This document shows, one piece after another, positions 28,847 through 39,173 of a stretch of DNA of 64,000 nucleotides. A program made the translations under genes and the position numbers. A model generated the notes under the pieces. That model did no database searches, was not told where the DNA came from, and saw only the letters and a program-made list of their open reading frames with translations. Position 1 is the stretch's first letter. Each line of letters opens with the position of its first letter. Source of the DNA: Acidimicrobiaceae bacterium (lineage in GTDB: Bacteria; Actinomycetota; Acidimicrobiia; Acidimicrobiales; Palsa-688); contig PMWT01000151.1 of assembly GCA_003166025.1 (NCBI GenBank), forward strand, positions 6,624 through 70,623. The letters run 5' to 3'.

Positions 28847-30268
28847 ATGGACAAGGGGCTGACCGAGCGGATGGAGCTGCCGGGCGAACTTTTCGAGGCC
28901 GTAGGGCCGTACCTGGCCCGCCAAAGGTGGTACGCAGGCGAGGGCCCGCCGGTGTCGATGAACGTGGTTGAGGCCCGCGTGCTGGCCGAGCTGAAGGACG
29001 GCCCGAGCCGGCTGCTGTGGGCCGTTGTCGAGGCTGAAGGCGCTGATTACCAGCTCGTCATTGCGGAGAGGCCGGTCGCTGGCGACCGCCTGCGAGGCCA
29101 CGAGGAAGCTTTCATAGCCGGGTTCGGGGACCGCGTTTACTACGACGCCACCGTGGACTCGGAGATGGCCCTTGAGCTCCTGGGCGTGGCCAGTGGCGGT
29201 GCCGAGCACGCTGAACGTGCCCGGCCGCTCGGTGTCGAGCAGTCCAATACCTCCTTGGTGTACGACGACCGCGTGATCCTCAAGTTGTTCCGCCGCCTCT
29301 CAGTGGGCCCGAACCCGGACGCCGACGTGACCGCTGCCCTGGCTGCCACCGGCTTCAAGCATGTAGCGCTGCCGGTGTTGCGGTGGCAACGCGACGGCCG
29401 GGACCTGGCTTTCGGCCAGCAGTACCTGGCTGGCGGGACCGACGGCTGGGCCATGGCGCTCACCTCGCTGCGGGATTATTACGGGGCGGCCACCTCCCAT
29501 GCTCCGGTCCATCCGGCCCTCTCGGGCGGGGACTTCGCCGCCGAGGTGTGCCGCCTAGGACAAGTGACCGGTGAGATGCACCTGGCCATGGCCGAAGCCT
29601 TCGGGGTGTCCGAGCAAGGCCTGGGCGAGCAGTGGGGCGCCCTGGTCGCTTCGATCGAAGTCAGGGCCCGTCACCTCGTCCCCGAACTAGTGGAGGCGGC
29701 CCAGCCCCTCCTCCAGCGGTTAGGTGCTGTTCAGGACTTCGGGCCCGCCGTGAGGGCTCACGGTGATTATCACCTGGGCCAGGTGATGCGCACGGACCTG
29801 GGCTGGTACGTCCTTGATTTCGAGGGCGAGCCCAGCCGGCCCTTGGAGGAGCGCCAGCGTCACACTTCGGTGCTGAAAGACGTTGCCGGGATGCTGCGCT
29901 CGCTCAATTACGCCACCCAGTTCGCCGTGGGGGACCGGGCCGAGAGCGACACCGAGCTGTTGCAACCCTTTGCCCAGGCGTGGGAGGACCGCAACCGGTC
30001 GGCTTTCGTGCGCGGCTACAAGGACTGCAAGGGCACAGAGGAGCTGCTGCCACCCGCACCCGACGACCGCGGCGCAGTGCGTGTGGCCTTTGAGGTAGAC
30101 AAGGCCTTGTACGAGCTGGCCTATGAACAGGACTTCCGACCGGACTGGGTGCGCATACCCCGTTTGGCGCTACAACGCCTGTTGTCTGCCCCGGTGGCCG
30201 AACTGATCGCCGGGCCGGTCGACCTGCGCGACCCGGCCGAAGCCGGGGATGAGGACCGCGAGATCTAG
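28847..30268 (+). CDS. mak: Maltokinase
   Basis: 473 residues. Phosphorylates maltose with ATP to give maltose-1-phosphate, the GlgE donor. The protein-kinase-like fold has a Mak cap N-terminal domain (LPGELFEAVGPYLARQRWYAG), the catalytic RAHGDYHLGQV (D307) and the metal-binding VLDFEGEP (D324). The QSNTSLVYDDRVILKLFR strand pair carries the ATP-binding lysine. GGAGGT ends 4 bases before the ATG. Together with treS and glgE it completes the trehalose-to-glucan route. Confidence 0.95.
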   Translation: MDKGLTERMELPGELFEAVGPYLARQRWYAGEGPPVSMNVVEARVLAELKDGPSRLLWAVVEAEGADYQLVIAERPVAGDRLRGHEEAFIAGFGDRVYYDATVDSEMALELLGVASGGAEHAERARPLGVEQSNTSLVYDDRVILKLFRRLSVGPNPDADVTAALAATGFKHVALPVLRWQRDGRDLAFGQQYLAGGTDGWAMALTSLRDYYGAATSHAPVHPALSGGDFAAEVCRLGQVTGEMHLAMAEAFGVSEQGLGEQWGALVASIEVRARHLVPELVEAAQPLLQRLGAVQDFGPAVRAHGDYHLGQVMRTDLGWYVLDFEGEPSRPLEERQRHTSVLKDVAGMLRSLNYATQFAVGDRAESDTELLQPFAQAWEDRNRSAFVRGYKDCKGTEELLPPAPDDRGAVRVAFEVDKALYELAYEQDFRPDWVRIPRLALQRLLSAPVAELIAGPVDLRDPAEAGDEDREI

Positions 30269-30286
30269 GAGGGTATTACAACCGCT

Positions 30287-32617
30287 ATGACTACCACCTC
30301 CATCCAAGGGCCCAAGAAGCCTGGGCCCGGGCTCCAGAAGAGCGGCCCACCAGAGCAAGGTCCGGCCAGCATCCCTGAGTTCGAGGTGCTGGTCCAGGGC
30401 CGCCACTATGACCCGCATTCGCTCCTCGGCCGCCATGACGGGCTGGTACGGGCGCTGCGGCCCGGAGCGAGCGAGATGTACCTGCTGGTAAAGGGCCCGG
30501 ATGCCGACAGCGACGTTGTGGCCAGGGCCCCTATGGCCTTGGTGCACCCAGGAGGCCTGTGGGAAGCGCCCCTCGACCCGACGGCGCCCGGGTACCGTTT
30601 GGAAGCGCTCTATGGCGGGCCGGGTTCGCCCGGCTTCGTCTTCGATGACCCCTACCGCCACTGGCCCACCCTTGGGGACCTTGACCTGCACCTCTTCAAC
30701 GAGGGACGCCACCGGCGCCTCTGGGAAGTGCTCGGTGCGCACCCCCGGACGCACGAGGGAGTGGCCGGGACGGCGTTTGCCGTTTGGGCACCCAACGCGA
30801 AGGGGGTCAGGGTCGTCGGGGACTGGAACTTCTGGGACGGCCGCGTCCATCCCATGCGCTCTCTCGGCAGCTCGGGCGTCTGGGAGCTCTTTATCCCCGG
30901 CGTCGAGCCCGGTGCGCGCTACAAGTACGAGATCGTGGCCGCCGACGAACGGCTGACGCTCAAAGCCGACCCGTTCGCTTTTGCCACCGAGGTGCCGCCG
31001 GGCACGGCGTCAGTCGTAGCAGAGCCCTCCCACCACCGCTGGGAAGATGCCGGCTGGGCAGCCAAGAAGTTGGAGGGAGATCCTCTCGAGCGGCCGATGT
31101 CGGTGTACGAGGTCCATGTCGGTTCCTGGCGCTGGACTGACGATGGTGCCGGAGGCGCCCGTCCCCTCACCTACCTCGAGCTCGCCGAACAGTTGCCTGC
31201 CTACGTGGAGGAAATGGGCTTTACCCACGTCGAGTTCCTGCCTATAGCCGAGCACCCTTTCGGGGGTTCCTGGGGTTACCAGGTGAGCGCGTACTACGCC
31301 CCGACGGCCCGCTTCGGTAGCCCCGACGACTTCCGCGCCCTGGTCGAGGCGTTGCACCGTAAGGACATCGGCGTCATCGTGGACTGGGTGCCCGCCCATT
31401 TCCCGCGGGACGACTTCGCTTTGGCGACCTTCGACGGGACGCACCTTTACGAGCACTCCGGCCTCATGGGCTCCCAACCTGACTGGGGCACGCTGGTTTT
31501 CAACCTGGGCCGCCACGAGGTAAGGAATTTCCTCATTGCCAACGCCCTTTTCTGGGTGGACCAGTACCACGTGGACGCCCTAAGGGTCGACGCCGTGGCT
31601 TCGATGCTCTATCTCGACTATTCGCGCCAGGCGGGCGAATGGGTGCCTAACGAGTTCGGGGGAAATGAGAACCTCGAAGCCGTTTCGTTCTTAAAGGAGT
31701 TGAACGAAACGATGTTCTCCATTTACCCGGGGGCCACGACGATCGCGGAAGAATCGACGTCATGGCCGGGAGTTTCCCGGCCCACCTATCTTGGAGGGCT
31801 TGGTTTCGGGTTCAAATGGAACATGGGCTGGATGCACGACACGCTCCAGTACTTCGAAGTCGACCCCCTTTTCCGCCGCTACCACCAAAACGACCTGACT
31901 TTCGGCCTTCTTTACGCCTGGCACGAAAACTTCCTGCTGCCGCTCTCTCATGACGAGGTCGTGCACGGCAAGCGCTCGATGCTCAACAAGATGCCCGGGG
32001 ACCGTTGGTCCCAGCTCGCCAACCTGCGCGCCCTGTACGCCTGGATGTGGGCCCACCCAGGCAAGAAGCTGCTCTTCATGGGGGGGGAGCTGGCTCAGGA
32101 ACGGGAGTGGTCCAACGAGCGGTCACTGGACTGGTGGGTGTTGGACGAATGGGCCGACCACGCCCGGCTGCACAATATGGTGTCCGAGCTGAACAAGCTT
32201 TACCGGGCCCAGCCGGCCCTGTGGGAGAGGGACTTCAGCCCGCTGGGGTTCCGCTGGATCGACGCCAGCGATTCGGACCACAACGTGTTCTCCTTCTACC
32301 GTTCGCGCCGGCACCTCTCGAATGGCCAGGCCGACCAGGGCGAGCGTCCCGGAGGCGGGCCCGTCGCGCCGGGGAGCGACATCGTCGTCTGCTTGGCCAA
32401 CCTGTCGCCCGTACCCCAGATCAGGTACCGGGTCGGGTTGCCTAGGCCCGGGCGCTGGGCTGAGCTGTTGAACACTGATGCCCACGACTGGGGCGGGAGC
32501 GGGCTCGGCAACATGGGCGAGGTCTGGGCCTCGGGCACGCCATGGCACGGCCAACCTAATTCGGCAGAGGTGGTCCTTCCCCCGCTCGGCGTCGTATGGC
32601 TGGCCCCGGTACCCTGA
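30287..32617 (+). CDS. glgB: 1,4-alpha-glucan branching enzyme
   Basis: 776 residues. Introduces alpha-1,6 branches into the polymer made by GlgE. Two N-terminal carbohydrate-binding (CBM48) segments (about 35-115 and 145-250) precede the GH13 barrel: nucleophile D435 in LRVDAVASMLYLDY, acid in TIAEESTSW (E488/E489), and LSHDEVVHGKRS. The first 30 residues are Pro/Gly-rich. The ATG is 18 bases after mak. AGGAGGG lies 13 bases upstream, rather far, and a TATTAC hexamer 7 bases upstream could be a secondary promoter. The operon ends here, with a hairpin 50 bases downstream. Confidence 0.96.
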   Translation: MTTTSIQGPKKPGPGLQKSGPPEQGPASIPEFEVLVQGRHYDPHSLLGRHDGLVRALRPGASEMYLLVKGPDADSDVVARAPMALVHPGGLWEAPLDPTAPGYRLEALYGGPGSPGFVFDDPYRHWPTLGDLDLHLFNEGRHRRLWEVLGAHPRTHEGVAGTAFAVWAPNAKGVRVVGDWNFWDGRVHPMRSLGSSGVWELFIPGVEPGARYKYEIVAADERLTLKADPFAFATEVPPGTASVVAEPSHHRWEDAGWAAKKLEGDPLERPMSVYEVHVGSWRWTDDGAGGARPLTYLELAEQLPAYVEEMGFTHVEFLPIAEHPFGGSWGYQVSAYYAPTARFGSPDDFRALVEALHRKDIGVIVDWVPAHFPRDDFALATFDGTHLYEHSGLMGSQPDWGTLVFNLGRHEVRNFLIANALFWVDQYHVDALRVDAVASMLYLDYSRQAGEWVPNEFGGNENLEAVSFLKELNETMFSIYPGATTIAEESTSWPGVSRPTYLGGLGFGFKWNMGWMHDTLQYFEVDPLFRRYHQNDLTFGLLYAWHENFLLPLSHDEVVHGKRSMLNKMPGDRWSQLANLRALYAWMWAHPGKKLLFMGGELAQEREWSNERSLDWWVLDEWADHARLHNMVSELNKLYRAQPALWERDFSPLGFRWIDASDSDHNVFSFYRSRRHLSNGQADQGERPGGGPVAPGSDIVVCLANLSPVPQIRYRVGLPRPGRWAELLNTDAHDWGGSGLGNMGEVWASGTPWHGQPNSAEVVLPPLGVVWLAPVP

Positions 32618-32631
32618 TCCATAACGGGCGG

Positions 32632-32670
32632 GACACTGGGCTAGGACGCTGGGCTAGGACACTGGGCTAG
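32632..32670 (+). repeat. Three tandem 13-bp repeats after glgB
   Basis: GACACTGGGCTAG (32632-32644), GACGCTGGGCTAG (32645-32657) and GACACTGGGCTAG (32658-32670), differing at one base. The last copy runs into a hairpin. Confidence 0.9.
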
Positions 32671-32694
32671 GGAGGACGAGGTAGCCCTCCCTAG
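32667..32694 (+). terminator. Hairpin between glgB and the L,D-transpeptidase gene
   Basis: Perfect 9-bp stem CTAGGGAGG / CCTCCCTAG with a 10-base loop. No T-run follows, so it may be a terminator needing Rho, or an RNA 3'-end stabiliser for the glg operon. Confidence 0.5.
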
Positions 32695-32737
32695 GGACTA
32701 GGAGCATCTATGCGGCCATCGTGGGGGCGTTTGCCTC

Positions 32738-32743
32738 TAGCCT
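32738..32743 (+). promoter_or_regulatory. -10 element of the L,D-transpeptidase gene
   Basis: TAGCCT ending 7 bases before GTG 32751. It favours this start over the upstream in-frame GTG 32721. Confidence 0.55.
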
Positions 32744-32750
32744 GCTAGGT

Positions 32751-34715
32751 GTGGCCAGAAAGGTCTGGCGGCGTCCTAGCCGCCAAGAAGGTTTCAGCGC
32801 GGGCGGGACCGCCATACTTGTGGGCGGGGTCGCTGTCGTGGGCACCCTCCTGGCGGTGGCGATCGTCGGCGGCTTCTCGACGGCGTCGCATTCTGGCACG
32901 CACGGGGCTGGTGCCGTCGTCCAGCACACCACCGGTCCGGCCAAGACCGCGGCCAGTACGACCAGTACCACGACGCACCAGATGGCCATCGACCACCTGC
33001 TGTCTGAGGTAGTCGTTTCGCCGGCGGACGGGGCCACACGCCAGAAGCTCAGCACCGTGGTGACACTTCTTGCCCGCACCGGACGGCTGGCAGACGTGCA
33101 CGTCTCGGCGAGTACGGACGCCACCGTGCTGCGGGGCAGGTTCAACTCCGCCGCCGAGGAGTGGCGGTCGACGAGCCCGCTCTGGCCCGGGACCACGTAC
33201 ACAGTCAGCTACGTGGTGAGCGACGGTACCGGGCTGAGGGCGCAAGGTTGGGAAAGTTTCGCGACTGCCGCCGCGCCACAGTCCGTCACAACCAGTGTCT
33301 TCCCGAGCCCGGGCATTTCCGTCGGCGTGGGCCAGCCCATCGTTTTCACCTTCTCTCAGCCCGTGGGCACCTATGCCGCCCAGCAGGCCGTACTTTCCCG
33401 CCTGCACATCGCCATGAGCCAGCCGGTGCCCGGCGGTTGGCACTGGTTCAGCGCCGTGGAGCTGCACTTTCGTCCCACCTCCTACTGGCCCGTCGGCGAG
33501 CAGGTGGAGGTTTCGGGCGACCTCAACGGCTGGGACATCGGCGGGGGCGAATGGGGGCAGGGCACCGTTTCCACCGCCTTCATCGTCGGCGACAGCCACA
33601 TCTCGACCGTGAACCTCCTCACCCATGAGATGACGGTCACCGACAACGGCCAGGTCCTCTACGACTGGCCTGTAAGCGCCGGCTCCGAAGTGTGGCCGAC
33701 CATGGACGGTACTCACATCGTCCTGGACCGGGAGTCCGTCGTCCACATGATCTCGTCGAGCGTGGGCATACCCCTCAACTCCCCCGAGGGGTACAACGAG
33801 TTCGTTTACTGGGACGTCCACATCTCCGACAGCGGGGAGTACGTGCACGCGGCTCCCTGGGACATCTCCGAGCAGGGCGTCGAAAACGTCTCGCACGGTT
33901 GCGTCAACCTGAGCCCGGCCCGAGCCGAGACCTTCTTCCATTTCAGCCGGGTCGGTGACGTCATCCAGATAGTTGACGGTCCGCGGTCACCCGCACAGGG
34001 CGACCACGGCGTGATGGACTGGTCGTTCGACGGTCCCACGGTCAGCTGGACGCCGGCCACCGTCACCCAGCTCATCACGACCGTCACCACCTTGCCGACC
34101 ACGACACTGCCCCCGCCCCCCGGGGCACCCACCAGCCCGCCCGTGCCGGCTAACGGGCCCAGCAGCACAACAGCCAGTACGGCACCGGCTCCCGGCACCA
34201 CGAGGCCTGTGCCACCAACGTCGGTCCCCAGCACCGCTCCCTCCTCCAGTACGACAACCACCAGGCCGACAACCACCTTGGCGCCCACCACGACCAAGCC
34301 GGCTCCGACAACCACTCGACCGCTGCCGACCACGACCCGACCGCTGCCGACCACCACCCGACCGCTACCGACCACCACGAGGCCCGCTCTCACCACCACC
34401 AAACCGGTGTTGACCACGTCGACGAAGGCGGCGAAGGCGGCGGTAGTCGGCTCGACCACCACCAGGACGGCCCCGAGCACAACAAGGCCGGCGCCGACGA
34501 CTGCCCCGACCACCACGACCACCAGGCCCCCGACAACGACCACGAAACCGACCACGACGACCACGAAACCGCCGACGACTACCACCGCGAAGGCGACCAC
34601 CACGACCACGACCAGGCCGACCACGACCACCACCAGCTCGACCACGACCACTTTGCCCATCACAACGACGACGGCCGGTGCCAGCGCGACCTCGAGCACC
34701 ACGACGACGGCATGA
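32751..34715 (+). CDS. Membrane-anchored L,D-transpeptidase with Thr/Pro-rich tail
   Basis: 654 residues. N-terminal signal anchor (about 19-40) then two Ig-like domains (about 85-270) and a YkuD domain with the catalytic motif SHGCVNL (C384). This type makes 3-3 cross-links between stem peptides in peptidoglycan or attaches proteins to it. The architecture to this point matches actinobacterial Ldt proteins. The last 215 or so residues are a Thr/Pro/Arg/Lys tail with PLPTTTR repeats, likely extended through the wall and a possible site of glycosylation (inference). GTG 32751 is set by the -10 element and puts basic residues before the anchor. Confidence 0.9.
   Translation: MARKVWRRPSRQEGFSAGGTAILVGGVAVVGTLLAVAIVGGFSTASHSGTHGAGAVVQHTTGPAKTAASTTSTTTHQMAIDHLLSEVVVSPADGATRQKLSTVVTLLARTGRLADVHVSASTDATVLRGRFNSAAEEWRSTSPLWPGTTYTVSYVVSDGTGLRAQGWESFATAAAPQSVTTSVFPSPGISVGVGQPIVFTFSQPVGTYAAQQAVLSRLHIAMSQPVPGGWHWFSAVELHFRPTSYWPVGEQVEVSGDLNGWDIGGGEWGQGTVSTAFIVGDSHISTVNLLTHEMTVTDNGQVLYDWPVSAGSEVWPTMDGTHIVLDRESVVHMISSSVGIPLNSPEGYNEFVYWDVHISDSGEYVHAAPWDISEQGVENVSHGCVNLSPARAETFFHFSRVGDVIQIVDGPRSPAQGDHGVMDWSFDGPTVSWTPATVTQLITTVTTLPTTTLPPPPGAPTSPPVPANGPSSTTASTAPAPGTTRPVPPTSVPSTAPSSSTTTTRPTTTLAPTTTKPAPTTTRPLPTTTRPLPTTTRPLPTTTRPALTTTKPVLTTSTKAAKAAVVGSTTTRTAPSTTRPAPTTAPTTTTTRPPTTTTKPTTTTTKPPTTTTAKATTTTTTRPTTTTTSSTTTTLPITTTTAGASATSSTTTTA
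34320..34382 (+). repeat. 21-bp tandem repeats in the transpeptidase tail
   Basis: Three copies of a 21-base unit starting CCGCTGCCGACCAC (34320, 34341, 34362) with few mismatches, encoding PLPTTTR. They sit in a longer stretch of ACC/ACG-rich codons (34080-34710). Confidence 0.85.
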
Positions 34716-34728
34716 TCCGGTGGGCCGC

Positions 34729-34734
34729 TACGGT
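34729..34734 (+). promoter_or_regulatory. -10 element of the cysteine desulfurase-mnmA operon
   Basis: TACGGT ending 8 bases before GTG 34743. No convincing -35 seen. Confidence 0.5.
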
Positions 34735-34742
34735 GGGAAGCC

Positions 34743-35951
34743 GTGCCGGCCTATCTCGACCATGCCGCCACGTCCCCGCTGCTAACCGAGGCGAAGGAGG
34801 CCATGGGGCCATGGCTGGCGGGCGGTTTCGGTAACCCTTCCGGTTCGCACTCCATAGCCCGGGCGGCGCGCAAAGCCATCGAGGAGGCTCGCGACACGGT
34901 GGCCGACTGCCTGGGAGTTCTTCCCGGGAACGTGGTATTTACCGGGGGAGGCACCGAGAGCGACAACCTGGCCGTGCTGGGCCGGGCTCGGGCCGTCCCT
35001 GGGCCATTGGCGGTAAGTGCCATCGAGCACCACGCCGTGCTCCACGCTGCCCATGCAGCCGAGCGCCTCGCCGGTACGCCCGTGCGGACCATCGGCTGCA
35101 GTACTGACGGCATCGTCGACTTGGACGCCCTGGGCTCCGCTCTGGACGACAGCGTGAGCTTGGTCTCCGTTCAGCTGGTCAACAACGAGGTGGGGACCCT
35201 GCAACCTTTGGCCGAGGTCGCTCGCATAGTGCGCCGACGCGCCCCGGGTGCGGCATTGCACACAGACGCCGTCCAGGCCGCGCCCTGGTACGACGTCGCC
35301 CAGTTGGGGGCGGGTGCTGACCTGGTGAGCGTCAGTGCCCACAAGTTCGGCGGGCCGCAAGGTGTGGGCGCCCTGGCTTTCCGGCGGCCCGTGGAGCTGG
35401 AGCCGCTCCTTTACGGCGGTCCTCAGGAACGAGAGCGAAGGGCGGGCACGCATAATGTCGCCGGGATCGTCGGCATGGCGGCCGCTCTCGAAGTTACGGC
35501 GCGGCAGCGCGACGCGGCGTGCCGCCGCGTCCGGGCCCTGCGGGACCGGCTGTTGGCTGGATTGCTCGTCCGCACAGCTTCGACGTACGAGACGGCGGCG
35601 GGACGGGAAAAGGCGCCCGGCCACTGTCACGTAACGATTGACGGCGTTGAGAGCGAAGCGTTGCTCGTACTGCTGGATGGTTACGGTGTCTGCGCCTCGG
35701 CCGGTTCGGCGTGCGCCAGCGGGGCCATGGAGCCGAGCCACGTCCTGACGGCCATGGGCTATAGCGCTGAGCAGGCGCTCGGCGCGCTCCGCCTCACGCT
35801 CGGCCACGCCTCCACGGAAGCAGACGTCGATCTGGCGCTGCGGGCCGTCCCCGCCGCGGTCGCCCAGCTGCGCGGCTTCTCGCCTCGGGGCGCCGGGGCG
35901 CCGGCCCCAATCTCGTGGACGCCTGGCCAAACTGCGGGAGCTTTGGCGTAA
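34743..35951 (+). CDS. Cysteine desulfurase (NifS/IscS family)
   Basis: 402 residues. PLP enzyme that takes sulfur from cysteine as a persulfide. PLP lysine K201 in VSAHKFGGPQG and persulfide cysteine C324 in GSACASG, in the long-loop arrangement of group I enzymes. The TAATG overlap with mnmA strongly suggests that it supplies sulfur for tRNA 2-thiouridine, though a role in Fe-S clusters is not excluded. GTG start. The C-terminal 20 or so residues are Pro/Ala-rich. Confidence 0.93.
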   Translation: MPAYLDHAATSPLLTEAKEAMGPWLAGGFGNPSGSHSIARAARKAIEEARDTVADCLGVLPGNVVFTGGGTESDNLAVLGRARAVPGPLAVSAIEHHAVLHAAHAAERLAGTPVRTIGCSTDGIVDLDALGSALDDSVSLVSVQLVNNEVGTLQPLAEVARIVRRRAPGAALHTDAVQAAPWYDVAQLGAGADLVSVSAHKFGGPQGVGALAFRRPVELEPLLYGGPQERERRAGTHNVAGIVGMAAALEVTARQRDAACRRVRALRDRLLAGLLVRTASTYETAAGREKAPGHCHVTIDGVESEALLVLLDGYGVCASAGSACASGAMEPSHVLTAMGYSAEQALGALRLTLGHASTEADVDLALRAVPAAVAQLRGFSPRGAGAPAPISWTPGQTAGALA

Positions 35952-37009
35952 TGCGTGTGCTGGTGGCCATGTCGGGCGGTGTCGACTCCTCGGTGGCTGC
36001 TGCTCTCATGCTCGAGCAGGGCCATGAGGTGGTAGGGGCCACCATGAAGCTGTGGGGCGGCCCGTCCGATTCCGGTTGCTGCTCGGTGGCTGACGTGGAG
36101 GACGCCCGTCGGGTCTGCCAGCAACTCGGTGTAGACCACCACGTTTTCAACTTCACGAGCGAGTTCGAGCGCCAGGTCGTGGCGCCTTATGTCGCCGCTC
36201 ACGGGGAGGCCAGGACACCGAACCCCTGCATCGCCTGCAACGCCCACCTGAAGTTCGACCGCTTCTTGCAGCGCGCCGCGCAACTCGGCTTCGACGCCAT
36301 TGCCACCGGCCACCACGCTCGGGTGGCGTGTACGGCAGGGTACTGGGAGCTCCGCCGGGGCCGCGACGACGCCAAGGACCAGTCGTATGTGCTCTACATG
36401 TTGGGCCAGGCGGAGCTGGGCCGGCTGTGCCTTCCGATCGGGGAGCTGACCAAGACCGAAGTGAGGCAGCTGGCCGGTGTGCACGGCCTGCGCACAGCCA
36501 CAAAGCCCGACAGCCAGGACGTCTGCTTCATCTCCAGGGTCGGGGGGAGGGAGAGCTTCATCTCCGAGCGGATCCCGGTCCGCCAGGGCCGGCTGGTGGC
36601 GAGGGACGGTGAGCAGCTAGGGACTGTCGACGCTCTGGAGCTGGTGACCGTCGGGCAGCGCCGTGGCCTCGGGCTCGTCACCCGCTCGCGGCCCGAGCGC
36701 CGTTACGTCCTCGATGTCGACTTGCTCAGCCGCACGGCGACGGTGGGGACCCTGGACGACCTACTGGTCGACCGGGTGGAGGTCGACCAGCTGTCCTGGT
36801 GTGCCGGACCGGTCGCCGCCGGCACCGTGGTCCAGGCCCAGTTCAGCGCGCATGGGAGCCCGGTCACGGCGCAGTGGGACGGTGACGACCGGGCCGGCGC
36901 GGTAGCCCTGGCCCGCCCAGTACGTCGGGTCGCCCCCGGCCAGGCGGTGGTCCTGTACCGCCAGGGCCAGGACGGGGACGTGGTGCTGGGCGGCGGGACG
37001 GCGGCGTAG
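35951..37009 (+). CDS. mnmA: tRNA-specific 2-thiouridylase
   Basis: 352 residues. Thiolates U34 of the wobble position in tRNA for Lys, Glu and Gln. ATP-binding PP-loop AMSGGVDSSVAA near the N-terminus; the two catalytic cysteines are C96 in NPCIACN and C192 in SQDVCFI, as in E. coli MnmA (C102, C199). GCCSVADVEDARRVC is the typical early segment. The ATG shares its A with the TAA of the desulfurase gene. It closes the operon; ligA has its own promoter. Confidence 0.96.
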   Translation: MRVLVAMSGGVDSSVAAALMLEQGHEVVGATMKLWGGPSDSGCCSVADVEDARRVCQQLGVDHHVFNFTSEFERQVVAPYVAAHGEARTPNPCIACNAHLKFDRFLQRAAQLGFDAIATGHHARVACTAGYWELRRGRDDAKDQSYVLYMLGQAELGRLCLPIGELTKTEVRQLAGVHGLRTATKPDSQDVCFISRVGGRESFISERIPVRQGRLVARDGEQLGTVDALELVTVGQRRGLGLVTRSRPERRYVLDVDLLSRTATVGTLDDLLVDRVEVDQLSWCAGPVAAGTVVQAQFSAHGSPVTAQWDGDDRAGAVALARPVRRVAPGQAVVLYRQGQDGDVVLGGGTAA

Positions 37010-39085
<2,076 letters not shown>

Positions 39086-39161
39086 GCACGGGGCAGGACC
39101 GTCCTCGACCAGCTCCATAGGCGCCGGAGCGAGGGTCCACCTGGGCCACGTCCCTCGTAGT

Positions 39162-39167
39162 TAGCCT
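39162..39167 (+). promoter_or_regulatory. -10 element of the PASTA kinase gene
   Basis: TAGCCT ending 6 bases before ATG 39174, in the 88-base gap after ligA; no ribosome site. Confidence 0.55.
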
Positions 39168-39173
39168 CGTTAG

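Noticed and set aside
32632-32670. CRISPR array
   Set aside because: The 13-bp units are directly adjacent with no spacers, and there are no cas genes.
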